Shown piece by piece: positions 1-34,430 of a stretch of DNA of 64,000 bases (position 1 is the stretch's first letter; each line of letters begins with the position of its first letter). The stretch is from positions 421,635 to 485,634 of the forward strand of contig NW_019773848.1 of assembly GCF_001039355.2 (NCBI RefSeq), given 5' to 3'. This DNA comes from Lingula anatina. Lineage: Eukaryota; Brachiopoda; Lingulata; Lingulida; Lingulidae. Both the position numbers and the translations under genes were made by a program. The notes under the pieces were generated by a model. That model did not search any database, had not been told where the DNA came from, and was given only the letters and a program-made list of their open reading frames with translations.

Positions 1-1825
1 GATTGATCGATGTTTCTTGGCTGAAAGAAAGCTGTGGTGTAGTGTATGCACTGTCCATATGCTGCTCTTTCTTAGAAGTGATGGACCAGGTTGTTGTATT
101 AAATCTTTTTCTGAAGTTCCTCATACTAAGTTAGTCTTCACTGAAAATCCAATTTATTACAATAGCTCATATAGACATCTATATCACATTTTGGTTGTGA
201 TCTAAGAAATTTGCCTTGGGGAAAATGAAATTTGAAATTATCTGAAGGGAATTTGAAATATTTAACCATTTTCACCAGTGATGTTTTGTTTAGAATGGTT
301 TATATGGTTTTATTGTGCCATAGACCACAGTGTGGGCATTTGAAGGGGGGGGTGTATGAAAATGACACATATGACAAACGACATATCTTCAATATAACAG
401 AGATGCATTTGTTATCATGCTGAAGAATGTGGACCTCTTTAAAGGTGCCCAGTGTAAGATTTTCCTGCAAAACCCTCATACAAACTTCACAAAATTTCCT
501 GGGGTAAACATTTTTCTCCAACTAACCAACCTTTGATTCTTTTTTCATGACGCTCACCATAATAATCTGTGGAAATTAAAAAGTCCTTGACCCATTAAGC
601 ATAGGTTTCTCAAATTCTGCCATCACTTCTAGCACTGATTTCTTGGTTGTTTTGTCAAGATGGTCCAAGGTGGCTAGGTTCATTAAGAGGTGATTTGGTA
701 GAATTTTTGGTGACATTAAATCAAGGGAGTCATGAATGATCAAAAAGTATTACTTTTTCTCAGATAAGTTGGCTCATGTACTTTTAAGTTAAAACATCTC
801 GAAAACCTTAAACTTTGCCTCTTAAATTTTTTTTTCTACATTCTGTAAAGAGAAGTGTATTGTAGCAGATTTGTGTATTTATCTTGCACCCAATTTCCTC
901 AGCCTGAAATACCAGGTGCCATTCTGAATAAGTCATTATAGGTCACTTCAGGACAAAAGATTTCAAGGAAGCAGCTTCAGAAGCCCTATCATTGGAAAAG
1001 ATATTGGAGGATGTGATTAGATTCATAAGTACATAGGTACATTTGACCAGTTGTACAAATAATATTTGCAATTGTATGTTCCAAAGTATTTAAATAGTGA
1101 TTATTCATTTATATATTTATTTTTTTCTGTTGGGTTGAAAAACAGTATTTCATGCAAATTTCAGGTCCTTGCATTTTTTTCTGAAAATTGCATGTTGACA
1201 TTAGTTTGTATGCCCATTTTTTTATTTGCCCTGCATTACTTGGAGGTGTTTGCCACTAACATTATGTCAGCATGTTAGCCAAGATACATGAAAGACCATA
1301 ATAACTGCTTAGTCACTCATTAAGAAATATACTGATATAAAACCTTGAATATGAAGAAGATGTAGCATTTTACTAAAGAGAATAGTAAGTACAGGTAGTG
1401 ACAGACTGTGTATTATAATATTTGGGAGAAATTGATGGATGATCAGAATTGAAGCCTTTTGTTTCTTGGTTAAGTTTAATTGTCTATGATTTTAAAGTAG
1501 TTGGTGATGCAGCATCTGAAGAGATTGTGATGAATGTAAAAAATCCTTGTTTTGATTGCTTTTTCTGCACCATAACATTTTTGGTATAATTATTGTACAC
1601 ATGGTTGACGGGTATTGTGGCCCCAAGGCTGATAATCTCTTTATGCCTGTTAAGCACTAGCAATGGATTAGGTGAGAGCAGTTATGATAGCCATTAATTG
1701 TGCCTTGAGAACATTGTGGATATCTTGGTGTCTTGGAAACTGATATATGCTTTAAGAAAACAATGCAATCAAATCAAACTGAATGAATTGAAGAGTACAC
1801 ATTTTTGTAAGTTGCACAGTAGACC
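1..1825. other. No supported gene (5' flank or upstream intron)
   Basis: AT-rich sequence with only short chance reading frames. A hydrophobic frame near 1066-1278 has no convincing splice sites and comes from T-rich DNA. Any PDE3 exons coding for the membrane-associated N-terminus would have to lie here or before the window; I see none. Confidence 0.5.
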
Positions 1826-21706
<19,881 letters not shown>

Positions 21707-24700
21707 TAAACTACAGGAAATTACATAGCTGATGGAGTGTGGATTTACTACAACCTGACAGCTGGCTGAAGAAGATAGGTGGTGCCTGTTGATGCCTGGC
21801 TGGGAGCTGTTGGAGCCCTGGTTATCATGACAGAGCATCATTAGAGAATATGATTTCTTTTAAAGCAAGTGTGGTTTCTAAGGACAACAATTGAGCACAT
21901 TTTTCTTGGTGTGTTCTGTTTTTTCCCCCTCTTTTTTTTTTAAATGAGATTGAGATTTTGTCTGAACATGAAGCTAGATAGGCACATGTGGATGTTGTTT
22001 GGTTTTGTAAAGGTACAAGTAGACGACAAGCAGTTATAATAATTAGTAATTGATATCTCTAGAAGGAAACTAAGTCAGCTAACAGTGCAATTTAGTCTCT
22101 GAAATATACTGAAAGACGGGTCATTTGCTAAGATCTTTCTGGTACACTCAGAATTATTAACTTTACATAGCAAGCAAAAAAGAGCTGACTTTGGATTCAC
22201 ACCCTAAATATACCAGTATTGAATATGTTAATATACTGCCCATAGTCAGCTGGTTGTTTTTCTTGGTATGAAACAGCTGCTCAAATATAATCAATTTCCT
22301 TACATGTGACTGTGCTATATATATAAATATATACAAATAAAGGTGGCCAGTCAGTGTTATTCTACTCTTACATTTCATGTGTACTTGTACGGTTCATGAT
22401 GTACCAGTAGGAATAATATAAAACTGTATAGGTTGTTACGTAATTTGTCATTAAATTTATTAATTACTATTTAAACTTTTATAAAGTCAGCTTTTAGATG
22501 AAGCTCTAGTTTATTATATAACATTTATGAAACAATCCCAAGCTTGTCCAAAGATTGAAGCTTTTAAGAAGAGGAATTTATTTACATAAAGAAGGAACAC
22601 ATGCTTATTGTATTCATAGATTTATCTATTTACTAAATGTACTTTTATGTGTAAATAATGTGGAGTGAGTGATCAAATGTGTACATGCTTGTGTGAATGT
22701 GAAAAGGAGAGAGAGAGAATTTGAATATAGTCTCTATATTATCAACGTGAATTTTGTGTCAAACACATGAGTACATACAAGGTTGTGTATGTATAGACAA
22801 ACAAGTGGTAATCTTTGCTTGTGTTGTTAAAGAAGGTAGCATTTTGCATAGTATTTACTCTACAAATAATACCTTCTTGCTTCCACTCTGCAGATTGGAA
22901 CAAGGATTTTTTTCTTTTATTTGTGCAAAAAGACTGTGTCAATATGATACCTTTATGTTGTTAAGTTATTCCATTTTAGCAACATTAGACTAGATGTGTA
23001 AGATCTTATGAGTATGTCCTATTTTCACCCATATCCTTTCTAGTATTTTGGGGGTATTTAAAATTTTTATTTTATTTTGGTAACAATCCAAGTTTTAGGG
23101 ATGAAGTTGTAATTTTATAGGATCCAAAGCTTTCTATAAAACTAAGATTTTCATTCAAGAATTTTGAATACTTTGCCGTTTCCAAATATCTTATTTTGCC
23201 ACTTGTAGATTTTGTGCCCAGGAGGTACAGTGATGATACAGAAGAATAATTATATCAACTTCTTAAAGTAATTGAGTAATAAACATTTTAATGTTAACCA
23301 CTGATGTAGAAACATGGACTAAGATATACAACATTCTAAATTATGACAAGTATACTGTTGGCTAGGCACTGACTTCTGCTCACCATGGTAACATTGCATA
23401 CTAATGGAAGCCAACTTTAGTTGTTTCACTTGGACTACTACAGTAACTATAAAGTCAGTATAGTCAGCTGTCCAAGTTTAGCAGTCTTAACAAATCCTAT
23501 AACTTATATGAAACGAAGGCAATCTGTTTCCAGGAATCACTGAGAAAAATAGTTATTCAGTCATCATTAGTTTGAACTTTCAGCCCCTTGACCAGCATTG
23601 TTCTGGCAGATCACTCAATTTTGGTTGATTGACAAGAACAATTTCAATTTATTTTTCTTATTGTAGCCATTTTTCCATTGCTCTTATTTTAGCTGGAATG
23701 CTATACAGTAAATGGATTATTTCTGAAATTGTTATAGTGCAATAGACTAGTTTGGTAATTTCACAGATTATGGTGATAAAATCTGACTTTTTTGGTCAAG
23801 TTGCCTCTATCTTAAGATCTGTATAATTAGTTCTATCCATCCTCAGGTTTTTCATAAATCACAGCTTAGTGCATGAGGATCTTACTCACAAATTTGTTAT
23901 AATACTTGAAGATGGTGAAGCTTCAGCAGGATCTGAACCTTTGACTTTTTTTAATGAAGTCCTGCAAAGAAATACGATTTTATTTTGATGAGCAAATATA
24001 TGGCAGTGTATCTAAGTGTAGGACCAAAAAAGAATGTTTTCACTAAGACAGAAAAAAAATATATTGCTGTGGATAATGGCAAAGTAATCAAATTTCAGGT
24101 AGAAATCTAATAACTTTGTAATTTAAGCTTTTAATCACCTGTGAAGTGAAGCAGCTGGACTGTTGGAGAAATTTCTATGGCTTGGAATTATGAGCTATTC
24201 TTGCAAGAATGACATGGTATTAAGAAACTCTACACTGTGTAGTGACCTTTTGGAATTATTTCAGCCACATTTCTACTTTGAACAAAAAATATTTTTTCAT
24301 ATTCACATTATAAATTTTAATCTTAATTCTTAGCAGTTATTAATATTTGTATCAGAGCAAATTTAGCCCTTTCTTCATGTGTTCAAAAGATATCATGGAT
24401 GAACATAAAAAATTCTGCTCTTGAAGTCACATCACTTTTGTATTGTATCAGTTGTAAATTTTGCCTAATAACAAACATGTTGCTGCTTTGACCAGTAACA
24501 TAACTTTTATAATGTTGTGATGCTTAACAGTGGATACTAGACTTTTATTCAGTTCATTGGGTGGTTATATGTAGATTTCAAAGACTAAATTTACCCATGA
24601 TCTTTAATGTCATCGTACAAGTGGTGCAAGTGGAAGCAGTCCTACCACTTTGCCTTTTTAACTAAATAACCTGAAAGGAATTGCTCAACCATGTATGTGG

Positions 24701-26516
24701 TACACAGGAGCTGTATCTACACATTGTGTCAGTCTTGTTATAAGAATATCATAATTGTAATATTTAACTATTTAATACCGTAGCTTAATAACTGTTTGTA
24801 TGCCATACAGGCAAGATGGAGCTTCAAGTGAATCCCAAATTTTGCCATTTTATGTATATACTTTTCTTCAAAATATAGTATTAAATTAATTTAAAATGTT
24901 TAAGTTGTATGGCATTGTTATTACTTAAATGTTTATCCTAACATGAATTTGCCACCATTAATTTCGTATTATTGGGCAAACCTACCTCCATTTTTCAACT
25001 CAAGCAGTCTTTCAGTTATAAGCTAGAGTATGGACACTTGCTTTACTGCTGAAATGTTCATCAAGTGCATTTTCAGGTGAATAAGAAAACAATTGCCATA
25101 CAGTTGATCCTTATCTGAGTTATCTCAGTAGGATTTATTTAACAAATTTTTAACACCAAATCATCAATCAAAATAAACTTGATGCATTTGTTAATGGCGC
25201 CACTTTCCATACCAATAAAATAATTGTGTAAACAATAAAATATGAATTCCATTATTTGTGGAATGACGCGATTAGAAAATGCAACCAGAGGTTTGGCTTC
25301 TTTAAATCCTTTGCAAGAGGCTTTGGGTTTTGACTCTAAGACTAGAAAATAGTATAGAAAACCTCATGTCAGCTAAACCAACAACAACTGCATTTTTTCT
25401 CCTATTCTTACAACCAGAAACCAACCAAGAAAAGCTGGATCATGCAGAAAATGAAATGGTGTCATTTTACAAATAATTCTTGGAAATTTATTGTTTGAAG
25501 TGAAAGCAACTTACATGTGGTTTTGCACACGCAAAAAGTAAATGGCAGTAGATTGAAGCTTTTCTCTTATTGCATGTGCATGAAAAAATGAGTAATCTTT
25601 TGATATTTAACAAGCCTATAAACTGAGATATTGCTACATCCAAAACTTAAAAGGAACAAAATTAAATTTGCCTGAAAATTTTACCAATGTGCACTATATC
25701 TCAAACCATTGATAAAAACGCAATTCAGAATTCATTTTTGAGCTCGAGTTTCTAATTGTCGAGTCATTCTTGTAGTGAAGATAAAAGCCTGTAAATTAGG
25801 CTTGTAACAGTCAAAGTAGAAATTTAGTGTTTATAGATTAATTTAATTTTTGCAGCAATGTTGAACACCATAAAGTTCTAAGATGCATGGTGTACCTTTA
25901 GTCTTAGAAATACAGTCTATCATCACTTTATCTTTCGCTATATACATTGAGGTCTGGCAATTGCACACAAAAGGTGAGAACAAAAACATCTTCCTGTATA
26001 ATATTATATATATTATATATATTATATAAGAAATTATATTAAAATTGTGAATTAAAGCTCAATGTGACACAAAATATGTTTAGAACAAAAATCACTTTAA
26101 CTACAATCACAGACTTTATTTTTTTCACAATAGTGCAACATATACTTTTACGGTACAAAAGGCTTTGCTTAACTGACTCACTACACTGGAATGTTGCAAC
26201 AAAACTCTAACAATTTATCTTCCATTTATATGTATAACAAATTTAAAATGTGGAGAGTGAATGATGTCAATCCAAAATATGTGTAGGTACGTCTGCCTAA
26301 ATAGGTTTATCTGGTGATAGCAAGAATGAAAAGCAGCAATTTTGAGTTGTTTAACAAAAAATAAGGGGTGGAAAGAGAAGACCTGTGAATAATCAATTCC
26401 CCACTGAAAAATATATCAACAGATATGCCTTCTAAGTCAACATATCTCTGAAATTGGCATTTTGAACTTAAATAATTATTTTGGTATTCCTTTTGAAAAT
26501 AAATTTAAATAGTATG

Positions 26517-26545
26517 TTTTTTTTTTTTTTTTTTTTTTTTTTTTT
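26517..26545. repeat. Poly(T) tract
   Basis: About 29 T in the non-coding stretch between PDE3 and the ankyrin gene. Read on the minus strand it is a poly(A) tract downstream of the ankyrin gene. Confidence 0.9.
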
Positions 26546-27680
26546 GACAGATATCAGCAGAAAATTTTGGCAGGACACAAAGGCATATCAAAGATCTGTC
26601 CCTAACTAAATCGTGCACTTTTGAGGTGTGTGTTACTCCACACGTTTGAGTCCTCTTAAGGGAGTTTGCACTCATGTGCCCATGAAAAAAGTGAATTCAT
26701 GTGTACACTAACTGAGGGAGTGGAAGAATGTAGATGCAACTCTCAAAGCACGGGTACATATAACAGTACATGTACCATGCAAGAAAACTGGCAAATGGTG
26801 CACCAACAGTTTATTCCACTCTGTACACTCCTTAAATTTGCATTAGAATTATGAATCGATCATGAAGTCATTTAGTATATCTCACAGACAATTCATGCAG
26901 ATAATTAACCCCGTAATTCTAATCTCACTAGATTTCTTCAATGTGAACTTGATCTATGATACTTCTTACACCTTATTCTTATGGAATCCGAGTGAACATG
27001 TATCCTTAGTTTGATGTGCATAAGAAAACACTGAGAACAAACTCTAACAAAAGATGATCACGAGTACTGGTACACCAGAGAGTGAGAGCATAATCTTTAT
27101 AGTGAATAACAGTAAAATGTAAAATTTTTCATACACTCCACATTCCTTAGTGTTATTTCCTGTTCCTTAATTTAACAACTGGTGTTTAAACCATGGTGGT
27201 AGAACAGACTACTCCCTGTTCAAGATTGGGCCTTTCATAAGACACAGGCTACTATGGGGCCATTCAAAATAGAAGATCATTACAGGCAGAGAGACCATTA
27301 CAGGATTAAGCAGTCTTCCTTTCATGAAGGGTCCTCTATATTTGAGCCTTGGACCAGTTGATACTCAGATCTTCTATGCTGAATGGTCCCTATGATCCAT
27401 TAAAATGACTTCGCTTTAAGTTTGCTCTCAAAAGCTTGCACCACTGTGACCCTTCTTTTTCTGTGGAGCTTTCTCATTATGATATCAGCATTCTGAGTCT
27501 TTATAACTGATGACAATTAAACTGCGATAAACTGATCATTACCTTTTTACCTGTGATGACACTCGAAACTCATTCATGATCTATTTCAATTTCCTTGCCA
27601 TTTTATCACTGTGACAGCTGTCTGTGCAGGCATACGGTGATAATACAAACATCTTTATTCAATACTGTAAAATACTATTA

Positions 27681-27682
<2 letters not shown>

Positions 27683-27736
<54 letters not shown>
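27683..27736. repeat. (TA)n microsatellite
   Basis: About 27 TA units downstream of the ankyrin gene on its own strand. Confidence 0.95.
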
Positions 27737-27740
<4 letters not shown>

Positions 27741-28625
27741 TCGTTAAAAAAGGTAACTTTTTAGAACACAGTCCCACAAGCGTGTATGTTTAAAATGGTA
27801 GCAGATATTTTTTTAGCAACCATGAAGTATTATGGTATTCGTGTACTAGTTAATTACAGGAACAGACATTGATTGTTACTAAATTAATGCTATCAAAATG
27901 GTTTATAGTCTATTACGGAGGACAAAAGGGGATGATTACCTAAATCTCTCAAGGGTTATATAGAAGATGCCACATTTCTTATCCAGTGTATGATGGACCC
28001 AAGTTTCAACAAAATCTCTCCTAAAATGTGTTGTCCCCTTGTCTGTGACTTTTCTCCCCTCCTTACACCTCTCATTGAGTTTCACAGAGAATACGAAGTC
28101 AAAATTAATTTGCAGCTATTTCGTCTTGTAACCAATACTTCTTTCCACCCCACCTCCCCATGCACATATACATGGAAATGGCTACAAAATAAGATTATTC
28201 ACTACCCATCAGCCAAATAAAGCATCATTATCCATTTCTGATCTTTTTCTATCAAAAGCATTAAGAGAGTGGTAAAAATGTAAATGAAAAGATGTAAACT
28301 GTAAGCCAACACTCTCAGTTTCCTAAACCTCACTCACATCAATGACTAAGAATTACAGCAACTGTTAAATAAAGTAAGCTCGTTTCTCCACAAGGATTTT
28401 CCTAACCCCACGCACACCAATCTACTTCTGAAGTCCTTATTCAACCTCTTTGGTCCATTTCTTACTGTTGATAGAACAAAGTAGTAAAACTTTGTGCAGG
28501 GGTTGCAAAGTGGAAAAACCAATCCCCTCATCCACCAGGAAGGACAGAGCCATCCCCATAGAAAACAATAAAAAAAACATTTGTGGATAAATTTATGCTT
28601 AGTCTAGGCACAGACGTGGCCAATA

Positions 28626-31600
28626 TCAGCTTCTCCATGCTGCCAATGAAGGGCTGTCTCCATTGTTGTAGCCACGGCTTAAAGGTTCCTCGGGAAGAGA
28701 GGCCAAGACATCACCTGTTATTGCTGCCACCTCCTGAGGAAAAGAAAACATATATAAGGTTTAAAAACTATGTCCTGTGAATTTTGTCTGCTTTATCATT
28801 ATATTTTGACTTTGAGGATCCCTAATATACAGTAACTTTCAAGCAATTGTACCAACATATTTGCCCAGGTCCTGTTTACAAATAAACACAGCCCCTATAG
28901 CATGCAAGCACGCACGCACGCACACACACACTACTAAAAATAGTGTTAAACCAGTATTATCACTATCCATGGTTTCTTTTTTTTTATTCCTTTCAGCATT
29001 ATATACTAATATACTGTAATTTCTAACTCAAGTGATATATAGTAGACTGGCAGCACGTGCTAATTGTCCATGAAGGAAATTACTTCCACATCTCAAGGCA
29101 ATCAGGAACTGAAGATGGATGAATGCAGAATGCTGATTGCATTTCTATTATAAGTATTAACACTGTTTTATTTTTTTTTTCTCGCAATACTCAGATAAAA
29201 GCACAAAGAAAAATAGCATACAGAGACCAATAAAACTTTCATTTTGCAGAGAGATCTAGATTGAAAATGGGATGTCATTAACAGATCATTTATCAATATC
29301 ATCCTCTGGCAAACCTCATCAGGACACTCCAGAACACACTGCTTCGGTTGAATCTTTAAGCGATATCATTAAGATGTGTATTACAGATATATGTCTCATT
29401 TCACCAAACTTTTTGTGATATTACTGATCTAAAAAAATATTGTTGATCCCACAGGTCATCAGAGGATTGATTTTTTTATATCAGCATTGCATCCACTATC
29501 CCTACCATGCATCTGTAGGTTCAGTGAGCAGTAAAATGTAGAATTTGTAGCACTCATTAAAATAGGTGATGCATATGTTTGCCATATATAGGGAATTCAT
29601 TTTCAAGAAATTGAAATATAACATTGATTCTGCTCCAGTAGCATAAAAGACTCACTAGTAACTGGATGGCATAAAAAAACATCCAGTTGGGAATATATAC
29701 CAGAGATTTAATCAACTTACATAGATAAACCAAGTGAAATGAAATGTTTTACATCACTTTATCCCCCCCTTTCACCCCCAGCCTATCCTAAAATCTTGAA
29801 TCGACCAGTGATACCTTATTCACATCATTCCAGTTTCCTCTAAGTGACTGTGACCTCATGGCATAGGAGGAACCAGGTCGTGAGAAGTGGGCAATGTCAG
29901 ACTGGGGGACGCTGGCATCATCACTGGAAACCTAGAAAATATTAGGATTATCTTTCAGGCTAACATCCAGGGGCCAATTCAGATGGTCTTCTGGGATTTC
30001 CAGATGACAGTCAGAATTTTCCTTGAAAAATAGGGGCAATTTGATCATGTAAACTGTGTGACTGGATATATGAACTGACTTCAGTGGAGATGGCTGGAAT
30101 AACATCAGATTTCTGTAAAATTCTTGTCCAATATACACATAAATCTATATAAGCACCTGGAAATAAAGAAAGGTATGGTCAACATATTAAAGATTGCAAG
30201 TATGGTCTCTGTTTTATGTTTGTTTTTTTTTTTTCAAACCTTTTTTAAACCATTTGTAAAAAAAAAACATGCAACAATCTCAAATATACACAATTATACA
30301 TTCAACGAAGCATTGCCTTTTCATATTTGATTTATGACTTTACAAAAAAGAGGATCCTCAAAGTCGGAACTTACCTTTCTGACAATGTTCATTTTTATTA
30401 GATCTGCCTTAGATGTTCTCTTGCATCCGGCTGCTGTGAAATATCAAAAAAATATTTAAGGCATTAATTAACAGCTTTTATAACTATTTAAAATTTTGCA
30501 ATTTATCAAATATGAATTTAAAATTATGAATTTGTTCACCATAATGGATATTCACCTTAACAAAGCATTGACATGAACACAGGGCTTCAGAATTTATGGA
30601 ACCCGTACCTGTATCATAACACATTTTTCTGCCTCCATATGTAGTTTAACATAAAAGCAAAGGTTGCATGATTCCTATCAGAACACAAGATTGCAAACTG
30701 AAGGGAAAGTGTGTATAAATGTAAATGCTATAAAACACAACCGTATGCTTAGATGACTTCAGCTACATGTACATGTACAATGTTGGTGCACAGAAGGGTG
30801 CAAGGATCAAAGTACCTTAACAGGGTTAGCTTTCATTCTACATTTCACATATGTTCCATTTGCTTAAAGATGTTTCTTAAACTTTAAAGATATAAGTACA
30901 GATCATCTGAATTGCTTATAGGAATTTAGAGCATACTAAAGTCCCACCAACCGTGTCTTTAAAAACAGACAAAAATCTGTCTACCAGTGGCGAACCATAG
31001 TCTTTTCATATGTTCCCAAAGAGCACTATCAATGGCACACACTACTTTAACATGTCTCACATGAGGGAATTAAGTATAGAGGTATTAGCAAATCAATGAA
31101 CATTATCCTTGGAAAACATTCCCAGTGATGGGATAGAAGTAGCTTGCATTAGTGTCGCGTTACCAGTAATGACTGAAGACAAGGAAGACTGATATGTCCC
31201 GAACAGCACTTCTGTAATCCCATCAGAAACTCATTATCAGTAGTCGTAACAATTGCTTCACACATAACTGGAGCCTGAAGAAAGGTGCACGTATGCATGC
31301 AAGTACTATATACAGTGCATGTCTGCATGATGCAGTTGTGCACATTTAAGTAATAAGCACCCAAACAATATTTAAAATACAATAAACTTGTCTATTGATT
31401 TCTGTTGACAGACCCATTATTCCAAGCAAAAACCCTGCAAATGTATTAGCCCTGAGTTAATGAAGAATAATTACAAGCATTTTACTTACCAGCAAAAAAT
31501 GGCCAAATTGCATCCAAAGCTGATGCAAAATCTGCAGCTGTTCTATAGGAATAAAACAAAACAGACATTAATAATATCAGATAATTAAAGCTCATAATCT

Positions 31601-34378
31601 TCACAAAAATCATTTTCAAAGAAACATTTATTATTTATGAACTTTCCATTTCTACAAATCTTGAATTTTGATACTTAAAGTAATAATGGCTAACAGTCTT
31701 AATCTTTATTATACTTCATATTCATTAGGCAAAACTTTATTTCAAAGATAATAGGAACAGATATTATTAACAAAGGAGGAAAACCTCCTTGAAAATCTTT
31801 GTTTCATAAGCTACTTGCACACACACTCAAGAAACTTCTGAAGCTTTCTTGTTCCTCTGAAAATCGAACAAAAATGGCTGTCCATATTTCTGCCCTAGGC
31901 AAACAACCTACCTCCCTTGATTATCTTTACATGAGAGATTTGGTTTATATTCCATAATTTTCATGATAACTTTGCCATGTCCCTGGAAGGCAGCACAGTG
32001 CAGGGCAGTCCACATTGTACCACTATTGCAAGAATTTACATCAGCACTAAAAAAATAAAAGCAAATATTAACGTGTGTGTGCATATGGGCTCACTGGGGG
32101 TGCATGTGGGTATACATAATAAGGTTTATATTCTAGATTAATTCACAATGAATTTTCCATACAAAGTGTTTATTTACCTCACATGCTTTTTAAGACTCCT
32201 TTTTTAAACATTGGCTTTATAGTCGTTTCATCTGACAACTGACAACCAGTCACTAGAAACAAGCGACAGATATTTGACAAAGTCTTTCAAAGACATATAA
32301 TTACATTCTGCTAAATACATAAAATGCCCTCGTCTCATATGCATATTTCTACACAATCTCACCACTGATATGCTGACTACGTAACGTTTCAAATAACATT
32401 TAGATTTCCATACTAATGGTATTTCTCAACATCATTTGATCATCAAAAGGTTGTTGTTACTCAGAATCATCCATCAATCTTGCTTATGACAAATAATGAT
32501 GATTAGCACTATCTGCACAAAATGACCATGGTAGTCCAACGTCAATGACTCTAATTTGTGACTGACCTTAATACCCAAGTGCTTAAGGTCATTCAAATAT
32601 GGTTCAGGTTACCAATTAGCTGATATAAAAATGACTGGTTCATTATTAGATATCAAAGGCCTAGGGGAACAACAGCATCTCTGAGGTGACATTTTACTGC
32701 ATGATATTATTAACCAAATGAAATTCTGCCAAAATATTTAAAGCACTTTCAACGTAGTACACTATGAAGGCATCATTAGCAGGCTGGCTGGTAGACTAAG
32801 GTCAGGGACGGATTGAGGCCGTTTTCTGGGTCTTCTGGAAGATGGTCAGATTTTCAAGTTTACACTGACAGGTATCTAATTTTTTCTGTCGGAAGACGGT
32901 CAAAAATGGAGGGTGGATCAACAAAAATAATTTAAAGGCTGTCAAAAAATGTGTCAGAAAATATCTCTGAATCTGCTCCTGAAGGTTGAAATATGGAGTA
33001 AATCACCCTCTACTGAGGGAGGGGTGGGTCTGGAACCCTCCCATGGGATGGCTAAGCATCAATTGCTGGTAAAATAAAGCTGATTGAGGCACTCCAAATG
33101 AGACTGCATCATCTGCCTGTTATGGCAAAATATAGGTATGTCTGGTGATTAATAAGATTGTATTACTGCAGATTTTGAGTTTGTTCAGAAACATTTAATT
33201 TCACAATTACACATCTAAATAATATAGATGAATTTTCAGTAGATGTAATTATACCTGAGTAGTAAAAAAGAAGGGGAATGAAAATGGTTTAAATGCTATG
33301 CTCTACAAATGTACTTGTTGTAAAAATACCTGGTTCCACAATGAAAAATTTGGTCTCTAAATTGTGGCTTCTACATGTAGGTCATCATACACATGCCCAT
33401 GTATATCTCCAAATGTGTTTTAAACATCCAATAATAACATACTTTGTAATTATCCTTTTTGAGAATAATTTTGAACACAGTATAATTTTTGGGGGCAGTT
33501 ATCAGCTAGATACACATCAGACATATACCTATTTTGGGTGTGTAAACATTTTGGCAAAACACATAGTACTGAAGTACTGAGTATACCTACAGGTAGTAAT
33601 TAGTACTAGTACAGTACAGTATAGCAGCACAAGTCAAATCTCAAAGTGGGGCAATTAATGTTGTGCCCATGGTTTGATTGAAGTTCATACATTCTGTATT
33701 CACACTGACCAATGAACAGATTCAAACCTAGATTTACTCTGGCATGTTAAATATTGCCTAGTATAAAATTTGGCTGTACAGCAAATACTCAGTACATTCC
33801 TGCCATCGTTTTTGCAGTCACTTATATATGCATGGCAACGGTCACAATTCATGTAGTAGGCGTTCATAAAAAACAGCATTTAATCCTCACCCATGCTCTA
33901 ATAAAAGCTGCACTATATCTGAATAACCCCAGAATGCAGCTACTGAAAGGGGAGTCATGCCGTCTGAAGACTTGAGATTTATATCAGCACCTCCGCGCTG
34001 CAGAAGATCTTTGATAAGCTGTAAAAGAAATAAGAAAAATCTTTATATTGCGAAAATTTATCAGTAGTTTTCTAATAGCGAAGCTTTTCGTATGACTATT
34101 TTGACTATTCGCCGTTGTTCTTAAAACATTTTTTCGCGTGACTTATTTAGAAATTGTTTATACTTTTGAACTAGGGTAGCCATGTTGTTTACCTTAGATA
34201 TGAGATATAAGGGGTTATTTTGACCTACTTAAAATAAACTTTTTATCAAAATATTAACACAAGGCATCTTAGATACATATGGCATAATCTAAGGAATCCT
34301 TATATCAATCTGTGTTCAAAATCTTACAAAAACATCCCCATTTGCCGCAGCGGTCGCTAACGACATGGGCGCCGCCAT
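28626..34378 (-). CDS. Small ankyrin-repeat protein (216 aa)
   Basis: Seven exons on the complement, all with GT-AG borders and matching phases: 33891-34018 follows first exon 34328-34378, then 31912-32046, 31490-31542, 30375-30433, 29815-29931 and 28626-28733 (stop 28626-28628). Start chosen: first ATG at 34378; the protein begins MAAPMSLATAAANGDVF. Three ankyrin repeats cover about residues 5-110, with the hallmarks ADINLKSSDGMTPLSVAAFWGY, split here as ADINLKSS and TPLSVAAFWGY, then WTALHCAAFQGHGKV and a last degenerate repeat RTAADFASAL. The C-terminal half (residues 125-216) is Ser-rich, probably disordered, with no domain I recognise. There is no signal peptide or membrane segment, so it is probably cytosolic or nuclear and acts by protein binding. 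I cannot assign it to a named ANKRD gene. It shares a promoter region with the TMTC gene. Confidence 0.9.
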
Positions 34379-34430
34379 GTTCGATGTGACGTCACAGAGC
34401 TGACCACAACAAGTGCACGGGTTCAAAATA
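34379..34430. promoter_or_regulatory. Head-to-head promoter with CRE
   Basis: The 52 bp between the start codon of the ankyrin gene (minus, 34378) and that of TMTC (plus, 34431) include a perfect TGACGTCA at 34387-34394. No TATA box is visible. Transcripts in the two directions must either have very short leaders or overlap at their 5' ends. CREB/ATF sites are common in TATA-less two-way promoters of housekeeping genes; use here is inferred. Confidence 0.65.

Larger units (their letters stand above)
21707..28625. other. Non-coding convergent region (3' UTRs of PDE3 and ankyrin gene)
   Basis: No exon-like frames over 6.9 kb. PDE3 transcript ends may use AATAAA at 22336-22341, about 630 bp after the stop, or later signals near 25215-25240. 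For the opposite-strand ankyrin gene, TTTATT at 27652-27657 is a possible reversed poly(A) signal. The region contains poly(T) at 26517-26545, an AT-palindromic stretch near 26000-26030 and (TA)n at 27683-27736. Confidence 0.6.

Noticed and set aside
32775-33010. Possible old transposon in the intron of the ankyrin gene (GGTCAGGGACGGATTGAGGCC)
   Set aside because: The wording looks like the edge of a dispersed element, but I could find neither a second copy nor inverted ends in the window.
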